The notes under the pieces: model-generated | Databases searched by the model: none | What the model saw: the letters and a program-made list of their open reading frames with translations, nothing else | What the model was told of the DNA's origin: nothing | Made by a program: the position numbers and the translations under genes | Source of the DNA: SFHK01 sp045538305 | GTDB taxonomy: Bacteria > Bacillota > Clostridia > Christensenellales > Aristaeellaceae | Assembly (NCBI GenBank): GCA_045538305.1 | Contig: JAZSRC010000092.1 | Coordinates: 1 to 64,000, forward strand | DNA: 64,000 nucleotides | Direction: 5' to 3' | Part shown: one piece after another, positions 7,880 to 15,056 of the stretch | Numbering within the stretch: position 1 is the first letter of the stretch | Layout of the letters: each line of letters begins with the position of its first letter

Positions 7880-8986
7880 ATGAAATTCACCTGCTCCGCG
7901 CATGAGCTTTTAAACGCGCTTCAGATCACCGCCCGTGCGCTTTCATCCAGATCCACCCAGCCTATACTGGAAGGCGTTCTGGTGGAAGCCTTCGAAACCG
8001 GCCTTCAGCTTACCGCGTCCGACGGCAGCTTTACCTGCATTACCCATGTAAACGCGCAGGTGGACGTAGAAGGCGAAGCGGTTATACCCGGAAAACTGTT
8101 TGTGGATGTAATCAGAAAAATGCCCTCCGCGCCCCTTTCCGCGCAGATGAACAATTCCTACATGCTTACCCTGCGCTGCGCCGGCTCCCGAACGAACATT
8201 GCCTGCCAGAGCGCAGAGTCCTATCCGCGCGTAGAGCCCATGACGAATGAAACCGACATCACCATTCCGCAGAGCCTTCTTAAGGACATGATCCAAAGAA
8301 CCAGCTTCGTAATTCCCACCGAGGATCCGCGAGAGGTGCTTCTGGGCGGCTATTTCAATATGCAGAACGGTCAGATTGACATGGTTGGCCTTGACGGATT
8401 CCGCCTTGCCATCAGAACCGCCCGCGTTTCCGATACCGAGCATTCCGCAAAGGCGATTATCCCCTTAAAGGCCCTTGAGGAAATTGCCAAGCTTATGGCG
8501 GATGACGAAGAGAGCATGGTTACGCTTCACTTTAGTCAGAACAAGCTGCGCGTGGATCTGGAAAAGGCCACGCTGTACACGCGCCTGAAGGACGGAGAGT
8601 ATGTGAACTATCGCGCCATTCTGCCCAAGAGCTTCCAGACTGAAATCCGCGTAAGCCTGGATGAGTTTACCAGCTGTGTGGAGCGCGCGGCGCTGATGGC
8701 GATTGAAGGCAAGAATAACCGCGTAAAGTTTTCAATTGAAGGCGATAAGCTGTTTGTTACCTCCAATTCCGAGCGCGGCGATGTGTTTGAAGAGGTTGAC
8801 GTGGTGAATAAGGGCGACGATATCGTTATCGCGTTCAATGTCAAATATCTGCTGGAGTTCAACCGCGTGATCAGCGGAAAAGAAGTGTTCCTTCGCTTTA
8901 ACAGCCCCGTATCCCCCTGCGTGATTACGCCCGCCGACAGCGATGACTTTACCTATCTGGTATTGCCGGTGCGAATCAATGCGTAA
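7880..8986 (+). CDS. dnaN: DNA polymerase III beta sliding clamp
   Basis: Ring-shaped processivity clamp of the replicative polymerase, 368 residues, normal for the family. It opens with MKFTCSAHELLNALQITARALSSRSTQPILEGV, has the inter-domain stretch PREVLLGGYF...DGFRLAIR, and ends with TYLVLPVRINA, matching the conserved LPVR-type clamp C-terminus that forms the partner-binding pocket. ATGGAGGG precedes the ATG. Its last codons overlap the start of mnmE (ATGCGTAA), replacing the recF/gyrB neighbours found in many Bacillota. Confidence 0.99.
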   Translation: MKFTCSAHELLNALQITARALSSRSTQPILEGVLVEAFETGLQLTASDGSFTCITHVNAQVDVEGEAVIPGKLFVDVIRKMPSAPLSAQMNNSYMLTLRCAGSRTNIACQSAESYPRVEPMTNETDITIPQSLLKDMIQRTSFVIPTEDPREVLLGGYFNMQNGQIDMVGLDGFRLAIRTARVSDTEHSAKAIIPLKALEEIAKLMADDEESMVTLHFSQNKLRVDLEKATLYTRLKDGEYVNYRAILPKSFQTEIRVSLDEFTSCVERAALMAIEGKNNRVKFSIEGDKLFVTSNSERGDVFEEVDVVNKGDDIVIAFNVKYLLEFNRVISGKEVFLRFNSPVSPCVITPADSDDFTYLVLPVRINA

Positions 8987-10319
8987 TTCAGAGAACAAAA
9001 CCATTGCCGCCATCGCCACGGGAGAGGGCGCCGGCGGCATTGCCATTGTAAGAATCAGCGGAGATAACGCGCTTTCCATACTGAAGCGCGCGTTTCGGCC
9101 CAAACGAAAGCATAAAGGAAGCTTTGAACCGGCAAAAATGATGTACGGATACGTGCTGGACGAAGCGGACGAAGTGATCGACGAGGCAATGGCCGTATAT
9201 TTCCGATCGCCCAACACCTATACCCGCGAGGATGTATGCGAAATTCAGCTGCACGGCGGGCGTATGTCGGCGCAGGCTGCGCTTGACGCAGTATGCAAAA
9301 TGGGCGCGGTATTGGCCGAGCCCGGCGAATTCACAAGGCGCGCTTTTTTGAACGGAAGAATCGACTTATCGGAGGCCGAGGCTGTGATGGGCATTATTTC
9401 CGCCCGTTCGCAGGCGGCCAGACGGGCGTCCGTTCGCCAGCTTCGGGGCGGCGTTTCATCGCGCATCGGCAGAGCGAGGGAGGAGCTTGTTTCGCTGCTT
9501 GCGCTCATATCCGCAGCCACTGATTTTCCGGATGAGATTGACGAGCCTGCTGCCGCAATGGACGTTCTCATGCGCGCAAGGCATGTTCGCGACGATCTGA
9601 TCAAAGCTTCGGACGATAAAAACGCCAGAATCGTCAGGGAGGGCGCAAGCGTTGTGCTGGTCGGAAGGCCGAACGCCGGAAAAAGCTCTGTCATGAATGC
9701 AATTCTGTGTGCGGACCGTGCGATTGTTACCGAAATTCCAGGAACTACCAGAGATGTTCTTACGGAAAGCGTGGATATCGGCGGCGTGCGCATTTCGCTT
9801 TCCGACACTGCGGGCATCCGCGATACGCTGGATCCCGTGGAAAAAATCGGCGTTTCCCGTGCAAAGAGCGCAATTGACGAAGCCGACTGCGTGGTTCTTT
9901 TGCTCAATGCAAACGGCGAAATGACGGATGAGGATACGGCGCTTATGAACGCGCGCGACGACAGGTATATCATTGCTTACAATAAGTGCGATCTTGAAAG
10001 AAAAGAAGGTCTGGAGGGCATATATGTAAGTGCGAAAACCGGTGAAGGAATCGATGCGCTTACAAGGGAGATTATCCTGAAAACCGGAAGCCTTCAGGTA
10101 AATGAGGATATGATGACGCTTCCCAGGCACATTGAATGCGCCCAAACTGCCATTTGTGCGCTGAATCGCGCCATTTCGGGCATTGAAGGCATGGTTCCGC
10201 TTGATTTTGCCGCGTCTGATCTCAGGGAGGCGATGGACGCGCTTGGAGACATTACCGGCGAAACAATGAATGAAAAAGTGATCGATCGCGTATTCTCCGA
10301 TTTCTGCGTCGGAAAATAA
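8979..10319 (+). CDS. mnmE: tRNA modification GTPase MnmE (TrmE)
   Basis: With MnmG it installs the aminomethyl-type modification on U34 of several tRNAs. It has 446 residues. The N-terminal folate-binding domain begins KTIAAIATGEGAGGIAIVRISG. The inserted G domain has GRPNAGKSS (G1), DTAG (G3) and NKCD (G4). The C-terminus ends FCVGK, the conserved Cys-containing [CF]-C-[IV]-G-K tail. The start ATG at 8979 overlaps the dnaN stop by 8 bases, so translation is coupled. In many relatives mnmE sits on the other side of dnaA, next to yidC and mnmG. Confidence 0.97.
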   Translation: MRNSENKTIAAIATGEGAGGIAIVRISGDNALSILKRAFRPKRKHKGSFEPAKMMYGYVLDEADEVIDEAMAVYFRSPNTYTREDVCEIQLHGGRMSAQAALDAVCKMGAVLAEPGEFTRRAFLNGRIDLSEAEAVMGIISARSQAARRASVRQLRGGVSSRIGRAREELVSLLALISAATDFPDEIDEPAAAMDVLMRARHVRDDLIKASDDKNARIVREGASVVLVGRPNAGKSSVMNAILCADRAIVTEIPGTTRDVLTESVDIGGVRISLSDTAGIRDTLDPVEKIGVSRAKSAIDEADCVVLLLNANGEMTDEDTALMNARDDRYIIAYNKCDLERKEGLEGIYVSAKTGEGIDALTREIILKTGSLQVNEDMMTLPRHIECAQTAICALNRAISGIEGMVPLDFAASDLREAMDALGDITGETMNEKVIDRVFSDFCVGK

Positions 10320-10333
10320 GAAAGGGTTTTAAA

Positions 10334-11143
10334 ATGGCCTTAACGGATATCCGTATGGATATGATTGACGATTCGCACGACGGGCACAGACAGCGAATGA
10401 AAAACCGCGCGTGGGAGGAAGGGCTGACGGCCCTTGCGCCGCATGAAGTGATCGAGCTTTTATTGTATTACGGTATTCCGAGACACGATATGAATCAGGT
10501 TGCGCACAGGCTGATTGATGCGTTTGGAAGTGTACAGGGCGTTTTAAGCGCCGAATACGAGGAATTGATTCAGATTCCGGGGGTCGGAGACCGGGCGGCA
10601 AGGACGCTGAACGCTTTTTCAAGGGCGGTTCATGCGTACAGGCGTTTAAAGGATCAGAACGTTTGGCAGATTGTTTCAAGAAAAGACGCCGTAATGTACG
10701 CAAACGATCTGTTTGAGAACGACAGGCGCGTTCAGACGTGGATTGCGCTTGTGAACAGCAGCGGCGTGGTTGCATTTGAACGTCGGCTCAGAACGGGCGC
10801 TATGTGGTACAACGAAAGAATCCGCCAATACATTGCCGAACGCGCACTATTATATGATGCGCATGAGGTAATTATCATTTCCAGAAGAGGAATGGATATG
10901 CCGCTTCCCCTTCTTTCCGACAGACGTGCGCTGATTGAGCTTGCAGTATCGCTTGAAAAGATCGATGTGTACATCATGGACTACATCGTTGTGGGCCGCA
11001 CAAAAACGATTTCCATGCGTCAGGTGGCCGATATCGGCTTAAGCCGCATGGAAAGCCGCAACAAGGCGGAGGTTTTGTCGGAAAACTGGCGAAGCGACGA
11101 TGACGGCGTTATCGAGGTAGATGAAATTCCAGAAGAATTCTAA
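10334..11143 (+). CDS. RadC-like protein with degenerate JAB domain
   Basis: 269 residues with the RadC layout. The N-terminal UPF0758-type segment is HRQRMKNRAWEEGLTALAPHEVIELLLYY. A helix-hairpin-helix (IQIPGVGDRAARTL, about residues 80-93) follows, then a C-terminal JAB/MPN-like region. The JAMM metal motif of normal RadC (HNHPSG...SxxD) is absent; the matching stretch reads SRRGMDMPLPLLSDRRALIELAVSL. The end of the fold is kept (DYIVVG instead of DHIIIG). It is therefore probably not a metalloprotease. It follows mnmE by 14 bases with an AAAGGG site. Function is unknown even for canonical RadC. Confidence 0.85.
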   Translation: MALTDIRMDMIDDSHDGHRQRMKNRAWEEGLTALAPHEVIELLLYYGIPRHDMNQVAHRLIDAFGSVQGVLSAEYEELIQIPGVGDRAARTLNAFSRAVHAYRRLKDQNVWQIVSRKDAVMYANDLFENDRRVQTWIALVNSSGVVAFERRLRTGAMWYNERIRQYIAERALLYDAHEVIIISRRGMDMPLPLLSDRRALIELAVSLEKIDVYIMDYIVVGRTKTISMRQVADIGLSRMESRNKAEVLSENWRSDDDGVIEVDEIPEEF

Positions 11144-11195
11144 AAAAACCGCACGCTTGTCAAGTAATTTAACTTGACGCACAGCGTGCGGTTTG
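11143..11195. terminator. Terminator hairpin overlapping the next promoter
   Basis: Long inverted repeat AAACCGCACGCTTGTCAAGT / ACTTGACGCACAGCGTGCGGTTT with an AATTTA loop directly after the RadC-like stop. Its right arm contains the TTGACG -35 box of the following promoter. The T-run on the plus strand is short, so termination strength is uncertain. Confidence 0.6.
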
Positions 11196-11202
11196 CTATA
11201 AT
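11174..11202 (+). promoter_or_regulatory. Sigma-A promoter of the ylxM-ffh-rpsP-khpA operon
   Basis: TTGACG (11174-11179), 17 bases, TATAAT (11197-11202). The -35 lies inside the right arm of the preceding hairpin. Confidence 0.85.
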
Positions 11203-11230
11203 GTACAGGCTGCCATGATGGGCGGAGGGG

Positions 11231-11581
11231 ATGCGTGAGAAAATGGAAAAGCGAGTGGAGTTCAACAGGCTGCTCGATTTTTACGGCGCGCTTTTAACGG
11301 AGCACCGGCGCGATATCATGCACGCGTATCTGGAGGAAGATCTTTCCCTTCAGGAAATTGCGGATTCCATGTCCATCACGCGCCAGGGCGTGCACGACGC
11401 CATCAATAAAGCCGAAAAGCAGCTGATGGCATACGAGGAAAAGCTGGGGCTTTTGAAACGGTATCAGCGGCTTATGCATGCGGTGGCGCTTTGCAGAAAC
11501 GAAATAGCAGGAACGGATCATGAAAGATCGCTTGAAAACATCAAGCGGATCCTTGATGAAATTGAAGATATAGAGAGGTGA
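11231..11581 (+). CDS. ylxM: YlxM/p13-like SRP-associated HTH protein
   Basis: Small helix-turn-helix protein encoded upstream of ffh in many Bacillota, where it is thought to tune signal recognition particle activity. It has 116 residues. The HTH reads LSLQEIADSMSITRQGVHDAINKAEKQL, preceded by the family start EFNRLLDFYGALLTEHRRDIMHAYLEEDLS. The start is uncertain. ATG 11231 is only 2 bases after GGAGG, whereas ATG 11243 is 14 bases after it. The stop overlaps the ribosome site region of ffh. Confidence 0.9.
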   Translation: MREKMEKRVEFNRLLDFYGALLTEHRRDIMHAYLEEDLSLQEIADSMSITRQGVHDAINKAEKQLMAYEEKLGLLKRYQRLMHAVALCRNEIAGTDHERSLENIKRILDEIEDIER

Positions 11582-11586
11582 CTTCC

Positions 11587-12924
11587 GTGGCATTTGAAGG
11601 GCTTTCCGAAAAAATTCAAAATGCGTTTAAAAAGCTTACCAACCGCGGAAAGCTTACCGAGGCGGACGTAAAGACCGCAATGCGGGACGTTCGCATGGCG
11701 CTTCTGGAAGCGGACGTAAACTATGCCATCGTTAAGGACTTTGTAAAAAAGGTTACCGAGCGTGCAGTCGGCGCGGAAATTCTTGAAAGCCTCACACCCG
11801 CGCAGCAGGTAATCAAGATTGTCAATGAAGAGCTTACCCAGCTGATGGGCGGCGTAAACGCCAAGCTTACCCATTCGCCCACGGCCCCCACCATCTACAT
11901 GATGTGCGGCCTTCAGGGCGCAGGAAAAACCACCATGTGCGCCAAGCTCGGCAGAATGATTGCCCGTCAGGGTAAAAAGCCGCTGCTGGTAGCCTGCGAC
12001 GTATACCGCCCCGCCGCCATCCGCCAGCTGCAGATTGTCGGCGAACAGGCCGGCGTAGAGGTATTTGAAAGGGGTCAGGGAAATCCCGTTCAGATCGCAA
12101 AGGAAGCCGTTGAATATGCGCGATATTACGGACGCGATCCGGTGATCATCGATACCGCCGGCCGTCTGCATATAGATGAAAAGCTCATGCAGGAGCTTCG
12201 GGACATCAAATCCACCGTAAAACCGCAGGAAATTCTGTTGGTGGTCGACTCAATGACCGGTCAGGACGCCGTTACGGTTTCCGATACCTTCAATAAGGAG
12301 CTGGGCGTAGACGGCGTTATTCTCACCAAGCTCGACGGCGATACCCGCGGCGGTGCGGCAATCTCCGTAAAGGCCGTAACCGGCAAGCCCATCAAGTTTG
12401 CGGGCGTAGGCGAAAAGCTTTCCGATGTGGAGCCCTTCCATCCCGACCGCATGGCGGGTCGCATTCTGGGCATGGGCGACGTGCTCTCGCTGATTGAGAA
12501 GGCGCAGGAATCCTTCGACGAAAAGAGCGTGGAGGACCTTGAAAAGCGCCTGAAGAACCAGCAGTTCTCGCTGGAGGATTACCTTGCGCAGCTTAAACAG
12601 ATCCGTAAAATGGGCTCTGTGGCCGACATTCTCAGAATGATTCCCGGCCTTGGCGGCAAGCTTCCGGAGATTGACGAGGACAAGTTCAACAAGGAACAGA
12701 AAAAGAACGAAGCCATTATCCTCTCCATGACGCGCGCCGAGCGCCGCCATCCCGATATTCTCAACGCCAGCCGCCGGCGCAGAATCGCCGCCGGAAGCGG
12801 AACCACGGTTCAGGAGGTAAACCTTCTGATCAAGCAGTACGAAACCATGCGTCAAACGATGAAGCAGGTTATGGGCAGCAAGGGCAAAATGCGCCAGCTG
12901 ATGCGCAATATGCCCAAACAGTAA
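11587..12924 (+). CDS. ffh: Signal recognition particle protein Ffh
   Basis: SRP54 GTPase that binds signal sequences and 4.5S RNA and targets proteins to FtsY at the membrane. It has 445 residues. The N domain begins MAFEGLSEKIQNAFKKL. The G domain has GLQGAGKTT, DTAGRL and TKLDGDTRGGAA. The M domain is Met-rich with the RNA-binding stretch SRRRRIAAGSG. GTG at 11587 is taken as start because AGAGG lies 9 bases upstream; an in-frame GTG at 11578 has no spacer. It sits between ylxM and rpsP, the classic order. Confidence 0.97.
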   Translation: MAFEGLSEKIQNAFKKLTNRGKLTEADVKTAMRDVRMALLEADVNYAIVKDFVKKVTERAVGAEILESLTPAQQVIKIVNEELTQLMGGVNAKLTHSPTAPTIYMMCGLQGAGKTTMCAKLGRMIARQGKKPLLVACDVYRPAAIRQLQIVGEQAGVEVFERGQGNPVQIAKEAVEYARYYGRDPVIIDTAGRLHIDEKLMQELRDIKSTVKPQEILLVVDSMTGQDAVTVSDTFNKELGVDGVILTKLDGDTRGGAAISVKAVTGKPIKFAGVGEKLSDVEPFHPDRMAGRILGMGDVLSLIEKAQESFDEKSVEDLEKRLKNQQFSLEDYLAQLKQIRKMGSVADILRMIPGLGGKLPEIDEDKFNKEQKKNEAIILSMTRAERRHPDILNASRRRRIAAGSGTTVQEVNLLIKQYETMRQTMKQVMGSKGKMRQLMRNMPKQ

Positions 12925-12989
12925 CGCGGAACACCCGGAAAGAGTCCGGATTTCCATATATATATGGTATTTACAAGGAGGAAAACTCA

Positions 12990-13229
12990 ATGGTTAAGAT
13001 TCGTCTCAAGAGAATGGGCATGAAGAAGGCTCCCTTCTATCGCGTAGTAGTATCCGACAGCCGCACCCCCCGTGACGGCCGCTTTATCGAAGAAATCGGC
13101 TATTACAATCCCGTAACCGAACCCGCCGTAATCAAATTCAACGAAGAGCGCGCAAAGCATTGGATCGCCGTAGGCGCCCAGCCCACCGAAACCGTACGCA
13201 GCCTTCTGAAGAAGGGCGGTCTGCTGTAA
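12990..13229 (+). CDS. rpsP: 30S ribosomal protein bS16
   Basis: 79-residue small-subunit protein starting MVKIRLKRMGMKKAPFYRVVVSDSRTPRDGRFIEEIGYYNP, the conserved bS16 start. An AAGGAGG site precedes the ATG. It follows ffh by 65 bases and precedes khpA, as in many Bacillota. Confidence 0.99.
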   Translation: MVKIRLKRMGMKKAPFYRVVVSDSRTPRDGRFIEEIGYYNPVTEPAVIKFNEERAKHWIAVGAQPTETVRSLLKKGGLL

Positions 13230-13260
13230 TCCGTAAGGGTCAGCAGTTGGGAGGACATTG

Positions 13261-13494
13261 TTGAATATGGTCGAATTGGTCAAGTTTGTCGCCCGTTCAC
13301 TGGTAGACAAACCGGACGCAGTCGACGTGCGCGAAGTAGACGGACCCGAGTCCGTCGTTATTGAGCTGCGCGTTGATCCGGATGATATGGGCAAAGTGAT
13401 TGGCAAGCAGGGACGAATCGCCAAATCCATCCGTTCGGTCGTTAAGGCTGCAACGCTGAAAAACGAAAAGCCCGTGTTTGTAGAAATAATCTGA
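13261..13494 (+). CDS. khpA: KH-domain RNA-binding protein KhpA
   Basis: Small RNA-binding protein of the KhpA (YlqC) family, about 75-77 residues. It has one KH domain with the GKVIGKQGRIAKSIR loop (GxxG) and the family start MVELVKFVARSLVDKPDAV. In other Bacillota it pairs with KhpB and affects cell division. TTG at 13261 is 6 bases after GGGAGG and is preferred on spacing, but ATG at 13267 is equally plausible on homology. It ends the ffh operon. Confidence 0.93.
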   Translation: MNMVELVKFVARSLVDKPDAVDVREVDGPESVVIELRVDPDDMGKVIGKQGRIAKSIRSVVKAATLKNEKPVFVEII

Positions 13495-13499
13495 ACTAT

Positions 13500-13537
13500 C
13501 AAAAAAGCGTCGCCCGGCGGGGGCGGCGCTTTTTTGA
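13500..13537 (+). terminator. Rho-independent terminator of the ffh operon
   Basis: Stem AAAAAAGCGTCGCC / GGCGGCGCTTTTTT six bases after the khpA stop. Confidence 0.9.
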
Positions 13538-13654
13538 GCAAAAAATCCATTTTGACGGAAAAGACCGATTCTAAGATTCAAGGGAAGTTCATGCGCATAT
13601 CGAATTGTTTTATGAATGTATCTAAAACAAACTGCTTGCGCGAAAAACGGGCTT

Positions 13655-14914
13655 TTACATTTTTATCTGTACGCTTTCATCCATGTCGATCAGTTCGCCC
13701 TTCAGATTATATATGGAAACGTTTTCAAGTTTTACGTCCTCCGCATTTCTCAAAAACAGGCCTCTTCTCTGCATAACGGGGCAATCGTTCATCATGGCGG
13801 GGGTTGAGGCGGGCGCGTCGTCCTCCATTTCAATGGTTACATTTTTAAATGTTACGCGTTTTACCGGCATTTCGCTCAGACCGTAGAAGAAGGCTGCGCA
13901 CGCGCCGCACTTTCTGGCGGTAACGCTTTCGATGGACACGTCCTTAAGGCGCGGCGTGGATTCGTCCACCTCGTAAGGCGCTTTATCCCATACGCGCTTT
14001 TCCTTTCCGCCCGGGCCGCAGAAGTAATACATATTGAATACAAACGGGCACATAACCTTTTCCATTATGAGGTTGGAAAGCTGTATGCCTTCTACCGTGC
14101 CGCCTCTGCCCCTGCGGGTTTTCAGGCGGATTCCTCTGTCGGTTTCATAGAATATGCAGCCGTTTACCAGCACGTTCCGGATGCCGCCGCTCATTTCGCT
14201 GCCGAGTACGATTCCGCCGTGTCCGTGCAGAAAATGACAGTTTGTAATGATGATTCTTTCGCAGGATTCCTTATTATCCAGCGCTTCCGTGCCGGATTTA
14301 ATGGCAATACAGTCGTCGCCAACGTCGATGGTGCAGTCGTGAATGCGTACATCCTTACAGGCGTCGGGGTTGATGCCGTCGGTATTGGGAGAATCCGGCG
14401 GGTTGATGATGCGCACCGAGCGAACCACAACGTCGCGGCTTCTGAGCGGATGCACGGTCCATGCGGGCGAGCGCGTAAGGACTACGCTTTCAACGGTGAC
14501 ATGATCGCAATTGGAAAAGCACACAAGGCGAGGGCGCGGATGCTTCAGCGTTTTTGCGCGCACCTGCTTCCACCAGAATTCGCCCTGTCCGTCAATTACG
14601 CCTTCGCCCTTAACGGTTACAAAGCTTGCATTTTCAGCATATATGCAGGGTCTGTATGAAAGTTCATTTCTTCCCTCAAATTCCAGAGGGATCAGCGGGT
14701 ATTTCTCCTCGTCATTGATAAAAAGAAGCCTTGCGCCGCTTTCGATGTTCAGCGTAATATGGCTGTATAAGCGTATGGAGCCCGTGGGATATAAGCCGGA
14801 GGGTACGGTAAGCATACCGCCGCCCGAAAGATTCAGTTTTTCAATGGCAATCTGAAACGCCAGCGTCCAGTCGGCGCCGTTTTTTGAGTGGCCGGCAAAT
14901 TCCTGAATATTCAT
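13655..14914 (-). CDS. Glycoside hydrolase family 28 (polygalacturonase-like)
   Basis: Right-handed beta-helix enzyme that hydrolyses galacturonan-type linkages. It has 419 residues. GH28 catalytic elements are all visible: PNTDG (about 176-180), GDD (199-201), GHGG (about 231) and a RIRLKT-like motif (GIRLKTRRGRGG). No signal peptide is present, so it probably acts in the cytoplasm on imported pectic oligosaccharides. ATG at 14914 follows GGAGGG. It is divergent from the aldolase-sialidase fusion. The exact substrate (homogalacturonan, rhamnogalacturonan or xylogalacturonan) is not readable. Confidence 0.95.
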   Translation of the reverse strand: MNIQEFAGHSKNGADWTLAFQIAIEKLNLSGGGMLTVPSGLYPTGSIRLYSHITLNIESGARLLFINDEEKYPLIPLEFEGRNELSYRPCIYAENASFVTVKGEGVIDGQGEFWWKQVRAKTLKHPRPRLVCFSNCDHVTVESVVLTRSPAWTVHPLRSRDVVVRSVRIINPPDSPNTDGINPDACKDVRIHDCTIDVGDDCIAIKSGTEALDNKESCERIIITNCHFLHGHGGIVLGSEMSGGIRNVLVNGCIFYETDRGIRLKTRRGRGGTVEGIQLSNLIMEKVMCPFVFNMYYFCGPGGKEKRVWDKAPYEVDESTPRLKDVSIESVTARKCGACAAFFYGLSEMPVKRVTFKNVTIEMEDDAPASTPAMMNDCPVMQRRGLFLRNAEDVKLENVSIYNLKGELIDMDESVQIKM

Positions 14915-14943
14915 GTGTAATCCCTCCGATACAGACTATGGCC

Positions 14944-14972
14944 ATTATACTTGCGTTAAGGAAAACTGTCAA
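14944..14972 (-). promoter_or_regulatory. Sigma-A promoter of the GH28 gene
   Basis: On the minus strand TTGACA, 17 bases, TATAAT (plus-strand TGTCAA 14967-14972 and ATTATA 14944-14949). Both boxes are perfect. Confidence 0.85.
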
Positions 14973-14983
14973 TCTGCATTTTA

Positions 14984-15013
14984 TTGACAACGCTTCAACG
15001 GAAAGGGTATACT
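14984..15013 (+). promoter_or_regulatory. Sigma-A promoter of the aldolase-sialidase gene
   Basis: TTGACA (14984-14989), 18 bases, TATACT (15008-15013). It lies back to back with the GH28 promoter, 12 bases apart. Confidence 0.8.
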
Positions 15014-15056
15014 GGAACAGATGTGTAAGTATACGCTCAATGAAAGGAAGAAAACA

